A stretch of 64,000 nt of DNA from assembly GCA_001986395.2 (NCBI GenBank), contig MQVO02000007.1, positions 620,001 through 684,000 of the forward strand, given 5' to 3'. Origin of the DNA: Irpex lacteus. Taxonomy: Eukaryota > Basidiomycota > Agaricomycetes > Polyporales > Irpicaceae. The notes beneath the pieces are model-generated. The model did no database searches, was not told where the DNA came from, and worked only from the letters and a program-made list of their open reading frames with translations. Positions 10,725 to 21,582 of this stretch are shown here, piece after piece; the stretch's first letter is position 1; every line of letters starts with the position of its first letter. Made by a program: the position numbers and the translations under genes.

Positions 10725-13700
10725 TTACGGTCTGAACGGTTGTGACGAGGCGCTACCAGTGCTCCTCGTTGGCCTATGGTTAGATGAAGGGGGTACATTC
10801 CCGTTCCACGAGCCGTTTGACCCCATTCTACCGTGAGCCGGCACGCTGATCAACAGTCAGCATCTGAGCCAGATAAAGATCTGATGAGCCGCACGTACTT
10901 GGGACCATACATGTATGGCGGAGGGCCACCTGGCTGTACCTGCACCATGGTGGCGCCTGGAGGGAGATTAGGCCAACTTTGCAATCTTTGGCGACCCGCA
11001 GCCTTGGACGGGAAGTTCCGACGCTCGGAGCCCATGCAGCAACTTCTGATAGCTATCCGTAATCGGAGTATAAGCACTCGAAGTGAGAAGACGTAGCGAG
11101 AGATACTTGCCAGAGAATATGAGATATGCAATAATGAATATAACAAAGGCCGCGGCGATTGTTACTGGGATTGATATCTGGAGGTTTTGTGTGTACCACG
11201 CCTGCCAGAACAATGAGTGAATGTCAATTAACAAAATCCGGTAGTACTCACCTTGGCCGTATCCAGGAGGCTTCCAGACTGACACTGTCCCTTGTTACAC
11301 ATACCGCCATATCCTAACAACAGGTTGCAGTCAGCGGGTGTATTCGCTCTGATTATAAAACGCAGACGAACCACAAGGAGAACCGTCGACCAGAGGCGAT
11401 TGAAGGACAACACATTGGTTGGATGTAGTTGGATCCTGACATGAAACCTGACAACTCTTGTCATTCCTGCTAGGGCAGGCTTTCTGCAAACTCATCGAGG
11501 CGCCGACGGTCTGACATTGCTCTGGAGAAAAACTGCGTGAGCGCCACAACCATGCCAGGTGATGTTCCCGACTTACTGTCCAAGGACGTGCAAACACCGC
11601 TGGCACATGCAAGGCCGTCTCCTCCACAACTCTTGCCTAGATGGCGAGACCACATGAGATACAAACCCACACAACACTCAAAAGGCGCACATACCATTCG
11701 GCGCAGTAATATCCGCCGGACACGCAGATGAGTTACCCGTACACATCTCCGCCATATCACAGCTAGCGTCCTTCGCAGGCCTACACACCTGCGTCGCCGG
11801 CGCAAACGAACATTGCTGCGTGCAACACGCACTACTGTCAGGATCGCACACGGCCCCGGACTTGAGCTTGCACGTCGTCGAGTCGCAACATGCCGAGTTC
11901 ACGCCTTTGCCGGGATCGCATTCTTCGCCAGCCTCGACAATGCCGTTTCCGCACATGCCGAGAGAGATGAGGTCTTTTGCGCTTGCGGCGTCGATGAGGC
12001 AGGTTGTGTTGGTTGCTCCTGATGCGCCGGGTTGCATGAGAGAGCCTGAGAGAAGTGTTAGTATCACCAACGGAACAGTGCAGCGTACATGTATTGACTT
12101 ACAGATGTTACCGAGAGTACATTGTGAGAACTTTTGTTCGCTAGACTCCGCAACGGGGCTCATGATGAACTGAGAGTTGGCGTTGCACGTAGACGCTGTG
12201 AGTGGGCAACACGTAGGCCCTCCAGGGCAGCCGTCAGTGCACTGTACCACATCATCAGTGCCTCTACGTCTCCTGAAGATTAGCGGTTTCTTACATCATG
12301 CTGAATGGGAAAGCTAGTTAGAGACAATCAGATCGTCCATAGGAAGATGATCAACTTACGATAGCACCAAAGTTATGACCAATCTCATGGGCGACAACCT
12401 GCCATTCGACTCGTCCAGAAGTCGATACAGCAGTGCCAGAGACGACGTTGGGCGCTGAACCAGATGATGTTTGCGTGCATCTATCCCTGCGTCAGTAGTA
12501 GCCATTTACCGTAGTCTATTATACCTACAGTGTTCCTAGCCAAGCGATTCCGACTTCAGTACCCGTCGGGCAGCCGCTCATCAGGTGCCAGAGACCAGCA
12601 TTGTCGTTGCCCTTCTTTCCTCGCCAGTCTGAGAACATCGATAGACGGTCGTTCAACGTGACGTTATCTTGGCAACCGATATTCCAGGGCGTTGCTGGGT
12701 CCGCTGTGGTGGGGCACCTGTGCACAGGTCAATGTCGCGGCGACGATTCGAAAGTGCTCTGAACGTACTCTGGATCATGAACCTCCAACTCAACAATACC
12801 AAGTGAGACGTTGAAAGTCGACTTGTACAATGCGCTTGCAGTGTTGAAGTTGGTGATAATTTGCTGAGTGGCGTTCTGTGTCGATCCATAGGAGCTAGTG
12901 TATACACAATCTGCAGCGACACCCATGTACACGATCTTCTGCGTGGTAGGGCATCCTGTCGACTGGCCAATGTTGCTCTGGAAACTGCACAGAACGATGT
13001 TCAACAGCTTCCTTCCTCAATATAAGTGAACAAACATACTTCGAGCCTGATCCACCGCCCATGACGTCGTCCCTCTTGCTCAAACTCGAGTTTCCACGGG
13101 CGAATGGTGGTGCCAATAGCCCAAGAGGATCGTACCATGGAGTAACGGGCGGAGGCTTTCTCAGCACAGGGTTCAACTTTGGATCCGTGTTATACGCCAA
13201 GTTGTCGTGAGCACAAGTCTTCGCACCCCGAGGTGGTGGTATAATCGCGCCGTCCAAACTCTTCAATGCATCGTGGTACTCTGTCTCCGACATCAAGTCC
13301 GAGTCTCTGAAGATCACCAACGAAGAGTCAGGGTCGTCCTCAACCACCACATACGGGTCCAGCGCATGCTTGTGCCGGAAATAATTATCCTTCGTCATAA
13401 CATGGTGGACGATTCCATTGGCCGAAAACGCGCCCTCGAAGCTCGGCGGCACGCCCTGCGCAACGTCGCCCTGGTGGTGAACCACGATCCGTGCCCACCC
13501 AAGCTCAGACTTCCCTGACGGACGAGGATACGCACCGGCCGCATCCAAGCGCAGACGGTCCGCCGAGAACTGCGTAGGCACGACTTCTCCCCAATACGCC
13601 TTCACTGAGCTTGGAACGATGGGTTCGCTGTGGCTGAGCACGCTCTGGCCATTCGGGCCGAGTTTGTAGTGGTTTATACGAGCGGCGGGGTGAATGAGGT

Positions 13701-14336
13701 GTTCATTCGGTCGTAGATGGAGGTTGAAGGTGTCGCCGAATGCAGAGAGTCTGAGGCGGAAGGTGTCTGTGTGCTGTAGCACAGACGAGTTAATGGGGTA
13801 CGATCGCTTGCCGAATGAGCCAGAAGCGGACGGTCTTCGAGGAAGAATCTCGAGAGAAAGGGTGTTTGGGTGTGCAATCCGTTTCAACGGTCGCGGGGGC
13901 GCGCTTGAAGCTGCGGGGAAGAGTGGATTAGTACAAAGTTCATCGCGTGGGAGACTTGTGGGAGAAGGAGACTTCTGCGACTTCCAGTCGGCCCAGAGAC
14001 GACAAACTAGCAGAGAACGTGTGCTGCACACAGACTCTGGGGTGTATGGGCATGACAACCCGACATACCCGACCAGCGTAAGAGCGGGCACTCGTCGTAG
14101 GTGCGGCCCCCGCGATCAAAGTTTGTGTAAACTTCACCGTAGCCTGTCCATACACCCTTATGCTCCCTTTCCATCCACAACCGCTAATTGCGCAGCCTGC
14201 CCCTAAGATTCTCCCGCTGCATGATGCCACCAAAGATAGCCGTGCCAGAAGCCAGATCAATGTACTCACCGAGAACCAGATCGAGCCCAGCTACGAGACA
14301 AAACAGCCAAAACCACGTCCTCGCTAGGACAGACAT
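10725..14336 (-). CDS. ADAM-type (M12B) membrane metalloprotease with disintegrin domain
   Basis: Secretory-pathway zinc protease anchored in the membrane. ATG at 14336 gives a signal peptide ([20 protein letters not shown]), interrupted by a long intron at about 13917-14270. The prodomain runs over 13050-13915. The catalytic domain includes [20 protein letters not shown]. The zinc site reads [14 protein letters not shown], with the HD pair on a separate 6-nt exon (12295-12300), then [12 protein letters not shown] and the Met-turn FIMSP. A cysteine-rich disintegrin region follows ([17 protein letters not shown]...CCTQQCSF). One transmembrane helix ([18 protein letters not shown], about 11105-11165) precedes a Pro/Ser-rich cytoplasmic tail. 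I end the gene at 10725 by removing a 53-nt intron (tail ...SASSQPFRP). Without that intron it would stop near 10850. Substrates are unknown. Confidence 0.9.
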
Positions 14337-14822
14337 CGATGACGGTAAGATGCAAGAGGGTCTTCCGGGGAATCCAGTAGGTATTTAGCAACCCAAGACA
14401 GCCGAGAGCGCAGAAAGCTGTGTGGGTTGCGAGCGTAGCGCTACTGCCAAGAGAGCGCGAAAGTGTAAAGACAGGCCGACCTGCGGGCTTGAAGTCGAGC
14501 AACGACTGAGCGAAAGGGTAATTAAGAGACCTGGAAAGAACGAAGAGAGACCCAGGAGGTCAGTTACTCGACCGTAGCAGCCTTTACAGTGGCGGTTGCT
14601 GAGAAAGGGATATGTGCATAGGCGCCCGGTGCATCTTTGATGGTCACTATACTTTTCAACGCGACAGCCACATTTGTAACGTTCTCGGCATGATAAATAT
14701 TACTATAGATGTAGTAGGTATGTCACAAGAGCATTGTGAGAGCATGTTGGACATGCTCGTATCATATATACCGAGGTACCCAATACCCCATCCTCGTGCT
14801 TACCTTCAAGCACGAACTTCGT
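14337..14822. other. Upstream region of the ADAM gene / 3' flank of the DUF7704-like gene
   Basis: About 0.5 kb between two genes on the same strand. It should contain the ADAM promoter. A minus-strand frame across 14340-14500 has no family features and its 3' part is the ADAM signal-peptide exon read in another frame. No other feature seen. Confidence 0.5.
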
Positions 14823-15671
14823 TCAATCCTTCTTACCAGCGGTTGATTTCGATTGCCCGAAGTAATAGCTTTTCCTCCCAATGCCAAGAAACCAGGCTGT
14901 CCTGTGAGACGTTGAAACACGACATCAATACGATACATCAACTGGTCTAGACATGTGTAGAGCACTTACCTTGAGACCATAAGGAATACCACGAATGTCA
15001 CGTTCCCGTGAGTTGTCGCATTCCACTGGGCAACTGCGTAGCGTAGATCAGGTGGGAGACCTACCAGAGTTGCAATTATGCTGTGCGTGTGAATCAGATA
15101 CACGGCTCCACAGTGTGTGAGCTTGGCTTGGGAGCACTTACTGCGTAAGCTGCGGTAGAAGATCCTAAATGAAATGCTATACACAGGGTACGAAGGAGCG
15201 ACTTACGTCTGCAACACCCATAGCGAAGAGACTTGCCCCGATAATGCGCTCCTGTGCGACGGCATTGCCTGGCAGGGCGTCACGTACCGCCCGGAAGACC
15301 AAACTAGACAACATCCCGAGTAGAAGGTAACCTACCATACCAATCCCCGGAGTGAGGAAGTCCGATCATGTAAGCGCAATGTAAACGTATACGTACAGTT
15401 CCCCAGTTGTAGAACAGTCATGTGTGTGCGTGCGTCTGGGATGACTGTCGAGCTTGGCGACGGTCTGTCATCTGGAATGAGGCCATGATGAAACCACGCC
15501 GCGCCCGGTAATGTCCAAATTAAAAGGCACGGAAGTGCAGTAAGAGCTGTGCAAAGATATCTCGTTGAGTTGCGTGATTTCTGGATGGCAATTGAGCTCA
15601 CCTGGCTCGAGATACAGGAAGAGGAAACGGTAGAATCCAGTCAAAGCCGGAAAAGATTCGACTTCTGCCAT
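14823..15671 (-). CDS. DUF7704/EXPERA-like small multi-pass membrane protein
   Basis: Start MAEVESFPALTGFYRFLFLY at 15671, then EPG and an intron. The next exon gives a second hydrophobic block ending TLPGAAWFHHGLIPD. Later exons read GYLLLGMLSSLVFRAVRDAL and QERIIGASLFAMGVAD. A 23-nt exon (DLLPQLT) follows, then HIIATLVGLPPDLRYAVAQW and VTFVVFLMVSR. The last exon ends TAWFLGIGRKSYYFGQ...AGKKD with stop at 14823-14825. All joins keep frame. The order of aromatic-rich helices and the closing AWFLGIGR motif resemble the fungal DUF7704 family, related to the TMEM97/EBP (EXPERA) fold, but I cannot confirm the family by search. Biological role unknown. It is divergent from the CofD-like gene 250 bp away. 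Confidence 0.72.
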
Positions 15672-15921
15672 ATTTCTGTCGTCAATCTCGTGTTTCAGCA
15701 ACATAATACTCCCTTGAACACGTATACACACTGGTTCCGCGCTTCAATACTTAAAAACACGTTTGCAGTCGTGGAGGTCAACGACCAAGCTGTGAAACCA
15801 CTGTATCGTAGATCTGGCGCCTAAGGTTAACCTTTATAAAGGTCCGCGATTTCCCCGAAAGCTGGAATTCTCACCTACTCTCATTCTTGAAGCTTGACCT
15901 TTTATTCCAACACGAACTCGA
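15672..15921. promoter_or_regulatory. Shared promoter region, DUF7704-like (-) / CofD-like (+)
   Basis: Only 250 bp separate two divergent start codons, so the genes must share or interleave regulatory sequence. A TTTATAAA motif at 15833-15840 lies about 80 bp upstream of the plus-strand ATG at 15922. Confidence 0.5.
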
Positions 15922-18113
15922 ATGGCCTTCTTGGATCCCAACCCGAAAGAAAACCCTCTGGATAGCCCGGGATCCTCAGTTTTTGATTTGCCCACACAGC
16001 CCAGCCAAGTCGCTGACAACGCTCAGTTTCGCACATCTGAGTCAAATAGTCATGCCTCCCTCGCAGGTATCAATGATGAATTCAGCGACCAAGGGCCTTC
16101 ATTTCTAGTCGTATCTGGTGGTACAGGATGCAACTCAATATGCCCCGCGTTTGGCAATGCCACATACGTGCTACCTGTATCGGATGATGGAGGCTCGTCC
16201 AGTGAAATTATCCGTGTAATTGGTGGTCCATCTGTTGGTAAGTAATTATCATTGAAGCAACAGGCTATGTCCAGTCCACAAGCATCATGTGCGGCTTGAG
16301 TGACTGCATAATTCCTGAAGCTAGGCCTCAGGAACTATGCAGGCAGCATCATTCGCGCACTCAAGCAATTGCATGCTCACCGCCATTTATATATGTAGGT
16401 GATATCCGTTCACGACTTATCCGTCTTATACCGTCATCACCACCTTCATCGCCTCTTGACTCTATTCGTAACCTGCTGGCCTACAGACTTCCCGCAGGTG
16501 CATCCGAGCGAGAAGCACGGGACGAGTGGCGAGATATCGTTGAGGGACGAAGTGTATTATGGTCTGGCATTCCAAATGATAGGAAAGAGACTATCAGAGG
16601 TAACCTCGTTTTTCTGGCTATGATCGAGTTCACCTTACGCTAGTCTTAGGATTCCTCGTGTATTTTGAGAACGAGGTTTTGAGGCGTGCGCACAAGAACT
16701 TTTCCTTCCTGAATGGCAGGTAACGCATCCATCGATCTATCTGCACATCCGTGCGCCCACTGATTTATACGAGTCAGTATTGGGAATTATTTCATTTCTG
16801 CTGCCCAGGAGTTCTTCCGTTCTCTTCCATCGGCGATCTTCCTCTTTTCTTCCATCACGAACAGCCAAGTAAGTCAATCCCACTTCCTGATGGTGCTGCT
16901 AGGCTCATCACAGGCATTTCAGGCTAGTATACTTCCTATCATAGTGACGAACCACACAGTGACAATTGCTGCTGAACTAGTCAGTCAAATTTCCGCTTTA
17001 GCTCTCACATAAGCACGTATTGATGCATATCTGAAGGAAGACGGCTCGCGTCTCGTTGGTCAATGCGAGATTTCGCATCCAATACGTCGCCATACGGGCC
17101 CCAGTATCACCTTTGATAATGAAGAGGATAGCGACGAGGTTGATATCTTGACCTCCGAGGACGGAGATGACCTTGATGGAACGATCAGCAAGCCGCAGAA
17201 CGTGCTATTTGAGGCAACGAAGAAGGATGAGTACGACCCACTTGGATCAAGAATCGCTCGTGAGTCACCCATTCAGCGGCATAATACTGGTGCATAATAC
17301 CATAACTAATATTTCCGGACGTACAGGACTTTACTATATCAATGCGTATGGAAGCGAGATACACCCGTCACCAAATCCGGACTACATTGCGGATCTAGGC
17401 ATGAAAGATGTTCTTGTGTACTCATGCGGCTCCCTCTGGACCAGGTATGCGCTACATTACCACTCCATTGAAAAGCGTGACTTTTAATCGCAGCCATATT
17501 TCGTCTCAGTATCGTCCCGTGCTTGGCTCTCCGTGGTGTTGCGAATGCCATTGCGCGATCGAAGTCACTTCGGGCCAAGATACTCCTTCGTCAGTCACTT
17601 GCTCCTCTTCATAACTTCAACCACATCCGACTGATGCACGTACATCGCTACAGTGAACTCTCAGAATGACAGAGAAACCGACGGATATTGCGCCGCAGAT
17701 TACATAATGTTTGTCTTCCCATCTCTACTAGCAGCGAGGTTGGCGTGCCTAATAGAGCCTCACATACAGGACAATCGTACGTACACTCAATGTCTCCTAC
17801 CAACGCCATTACGCTGGTCTAGGCGACGTTTCTACGCTGTACCCTGCCTCCGCATTCGTCACACATTTGCTGTATTTGAAGGGTACGATGGTCCCCGTTG
17901 ACATCGAGCACGTCACTGTACGTCCCACACCACATTCTTCGACTTCATGACGTTGCTGACCAACAAAATCATGTGGATACACAGGCTCTAGGCGTGAGAT
18001 GCGTTGAAGTCGATAGTCCGCCTTCAGAAGACGGTAAACCACCGAAGTTCGATGCTCAGGGCGTGAGGAAGGCGATCCTAGAAGTGCTAAGGCAAGTCGA
18101 TGCCGCTGAGTAA
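15922..18113 (+). CDS. CofD-like / UPF0052 family protein
   Basis: Eukaryotic member of the CofD (2-phospho-L-lactate transferase) / YvcK-like fold. After a polar leader the nucleotide-binding start of the fold is visible (FLVVSGGTGCNSICPAFGN), followed by YVLPVSDDGGSSSEIIRVIG and GDIRSRLIRLI, the hallmarks of the family. Later exons give LVYFENEVLRRAHKNFSFLN, then YFISAAQEFFRSLPSAIFLF and LYYINAYGSEIHPSPNPDYI. The segment DVLVYSCGSLWT and a C-terminus ending LEVLRQVDAAE at 18113 complete it. An acidic insertion (DNEEDSDEVDILTSEDGDD) sits in the middle. Introns are about 50-60 nt. Fungi are not known to make coenzyme F420, so a transferase role there is unlikely; the eukaryotic function is unknown. 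Confidence 0.88.
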
Positions 18114-19510
18114 GATCGAATAGACACTACAAATCGTGGAGGGACACTACGATGCTGATCTCTGCGCTATGTTGCAATGTATCGAATGATGGACTTATTC
18201 ACTTATGCTCAAATGTCCTGCATAACGCATCGCCGATCGCTCCCCTTGTTTATACCATCCCTGGTGACGACCACCCAGCCCTTCAAATACCTCGGACATC
18301 TCCACTGCGAGTACGGTATCGCACACACGTTGGTGCCTGGTCAACGTGTCAGTGTCAGTATCCAGCATTCAACACCTAAACTAACAAGATCGGGCGGAGG
18401 AGGGCGGCGGTCGTCGCAAATTTTATCGACCTTTTTGGCCGTGAAACGACCGGGCTGGACGACTCCGGTGCTGGTAGCGTTGCACTTTCATTCAGTTCTG
18501 CAGCGCGAGCTTATGACGACTGTATATGTAAAGCTTCTGGTTCTCTTTGCGTCGGATACTCACATGGAAGTTTCAACCAGTATCCCGATGCCACCATGCG
18601 TAAAGTCACCTGAGACCGGTGGTGGACGGCTTACGCCACGCTCTCATAATCAGGTACATCTGCGATTGTGTAAGTTTGCCAGATCTAACTCGAAGGACAC
18701 CACTCACGGCCTTCAACGATCAGTCGCCGTCCCTGCATAACTTGCTAGTATAGGCATAGCATCTGTGATAAGAGGCTACCCTGTCACGGTGCACAGTTTC
18801 AAAGCTTTGGCATAACCAGCGGACGTGTGAAGTTGCCGGCATGCTGTGCGGTGACATAGAGATACGCAGAGGAATCTACGATACTCATGACGTCGTCCTG
18901 TAGCACAACGTTCTACTGACATATACAGTCACAACCTTGGATGAGGTTTATGAGAGTAGTGGCATTGCAAGATAGATTCATCAGATACATGGACGGTGTA
19001 GACACAAAATGACAATACGACAAAAATACAGTTTAAGTAAGTGGTAGTTCGAAGAAAGGTAGCGACGAGCAACGATGGATGCTTTGGACGACGGGGATGA
19101 AGTGTTTCTGGAGAACTAGCGACAATATGATATTACGATGATGATCACTGGCAGGCCAAAGAATGAGACGTGAAAGGAAGCGAACCCATCCCACTCGGAG
19201 AGACAGGATGTATACCCAGAATATAGATATGTATGCGTGCAAACGAATATGCGAGACGTGCGAAGTGCCAGGAGGCAGGGCACCAGCACCACAGCACATG
19301 TATGCGAGAGAGGCGCGAACGTCCCATGGTATGTGTGGTCGAAGATTCCGTCCTCGACCTGAAAGATCGTGTGTATCAAAGAGTGTGAATGCGCGTAAGC
19401 TGTGACATCCCTCCCACTCGTCCGGAGCCACTCTCCTCCTCCGGACCACTCAACGAGCGGACACGCCCACTCGATGGAGGGGACGAAAGGGGGTATACAC
19501 CCGCACACAA
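18114..19510. other. Convergent intergenic region, CofD-like / YAP1-type
   Basis: About 1.4 kb between convergent genes. Several long open frames occur on both strands (up to 187 codons at 18177), but they overlap one another, lack family motifs and have no splice-consistent structure. I see no supported gene. It probably holds both 3' UTRs. Confidence 0.5.
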
Positions 19511-21582
19511 TCACTGGCCCTTGCCGAGCCTCTCGATGATACATGACACACTTTCAGGTTCGAGTACGACCTTTGTACCATCACACCTCGCCTTTTTCGT
19601 GAACTCTGAGCAGAGATCGTTGATATCGACGTTCTACGCAAGGCACGACGTCAATCCTCACTTCAGGAAATTAAAGCTCTTTCGGGAGAAGCACATACCT
19701 TAAATTGCGGGTTTGAAGTGATCGTCCGCCACGCAGTGAGGACTTCGATGTTCCTCTCACTCTTCTCCGTCTTGGGGAAACTGGAACCCTTGCACATCAC
19801 TATTGAGCCTGTGCCGTCTGACATCTTCTTGACGAAACCGCCGTTAGGACCGACGACCGTCTCTTCCGATTGCGACGATGTCTTGTCCACGCTAGCCATG
19901 AGACTGTCAGCAGTGAGCCTTGTACACGAGTCACCGACGGGTTCACTGGTCGGCTGATACGATGGGGTGGATTGCGGAGGTGTCGTAGCTGGCGGACTCT
20001 CAACGAAGACCGACTGCCCTTGTCGTTCGATCATCCGTGAAACCTCCTCCTTCGTCTTCGGGCACTTGTCATGACCTGGCGTGAGCAGCGGGTGCGTGGC
20101 CTCTGGCGCGGCATTTGACGATGGAGGCGATGAGGGGTTAGACCGCACTCCTGCATGTGCGACCGGGCTGACGGCGCTTGGCGGACTTTCCAGGAGCGCC
20201 TGGAAGTCAACAGACGGTTGCGATCCCTGGAAGCCGCCGAACAAGCTCTCAAGGGCAGTTCTACCCGGACTGGGTGCGGCATGAGCTGTAGTCCACGCAG
20301 AGAATGATTGCATTCCGCTTGATGTTGAGTCGGCAGGTGATGGTGCTTGTAGCAGAGGATGAAGGGGTGGAGGCGACAAGTCGTACGGTGTAGGTTCCGC
20401 GAAAGACATGAACATCGGGTTGCTAGCGATGGTCTTATACGGGCTGACACCGTTCGATTGGCCAAATCCGTAATCCATGTTCATAGCACTGTCCGTCGCT
20501 GTTGGTTCGTCCATCATGTTGAGAGATGCAGGATCGAAGGGAATGAGCGAAGCAAAGTTGACATCGAATTGCGGCTGCATTATCTGTCCTGCTGCTGGCG
20601 ACGAGGCTGAAGTACTAGTGCTTGCCCCCGGACTCGAGAAGATGTGCGACTGAGGCGAATGGAATACAGTAGAAGGACTCGGTGCGTTGTTGGGCTTGGG
20701 TACGTTGAAAGTGAATTGAGCCTGCTTCAGCGCCATGTTTTCCGATTGCAGCCGTGTCAAGAGATCGCGAAGGTTATCGTTTTCAGAAACTGCCTGCTGG
20801 TTCTTGGCCTCAAGAGCAGCAACCTTGTCTTCCAACTAATTCATCAAACGAGATTCATGGTGAGCCTAAGGAGAGCATGGCGACAACGAGAGGCACTTAC
20901 GTCCTTCACATGCTTCTCCTTACGCTCACGGAACGCTCGCTGGGCAGCCCTATTTTGCTCCTTGCGCTTGAGAAGACGTGTCTCATCCTACAGGGGCGAG
21001 AAGATAGCATATTAGAACAGGCTGATAGTTATGTTTCGGTGCCAGACATACCTGATGCGGATGACCAGTCGATTTACGACGATGCGGGCCAGAAGCTGGC
21101 CTTTTATTAGCCGGATCTGATGCTGGACAGAGAAGGTGACATTAGCACCGGTGCCCAGCGCCGGCCCGTGCATGGAAACAGAGGCTGGGAGGAAACTCAC
21201 AAGGTGCATCCCTCTGCGTCTGGTCGTCGCTCATACTGTCGTCGCTCGCCTTTCGCTTCAACGACGGGTCATCGTTGGTGGTGGAGGGACTGACACCGTC
21301 GATGCTGAAAACCCCTGACTGTGGCCTCGACGTCGCCGGCTCCTGGGGATTACTGGGAGGACTGGGGCTGCTGTCAGTGGAGGGCGGCGTGGGGTTAGGA
21401 ATACCGAGTGGGTTGATATTCAGAGGGTCTACTCCATCAGGAGGAGATATGTCAAAGATATTGTTGCTAGCAGGAAACTGTTTCTGGAGCAGTGCGAGGA
21501 AATCATCCTCTGGGAGTGCGGAGAAGGTTGCAGGATGCTGGGGCAGGTCCCAGAAGTTGTCGACGTTGAGGAAGGACTCCAT
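19511..21582 (-). CDS. YAP1: YAP1/PAP1-type AP-1 bZIP transcription factor
   Basis: Redox/stress-responsive transcription factor. Start MESFLNVDNFWDLPQHP at 21582, then a Ser/Pro-rich N-terminus. Short exons carry the basic region RLLKRKEQNRAAQRAFRERK, with the family signature QNRAAQRAFRERK, and a leucine zipper beginning LEDKVAALEAKNQQAV. A long Ser/Pro/Ala-rich middle follows. The C-terminal cysteine-rich domain includes HDKCPKTKEEVSRMI, GDSCTRL and IVMCKGSS. The last exon reads VDINDLCSEFTKKARCDGTK and ends SCIIERLGKGQ at 19511. In yeast Yap1 and fission yeast Pap1 the C-terminal cysteines mask a nuclear export signal on oxidation. No cysteine lies between the zipper and HDKC, so there is no separate n-CRD. 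Confidence 0.93.

Noticed and set aside
18177..18740. 187-codon open frame on the plus strand
   Set aside because: Composition is unlike neighbouring genes, it has no recognisable motif, and it lies in the convergent 3' region of two genes.
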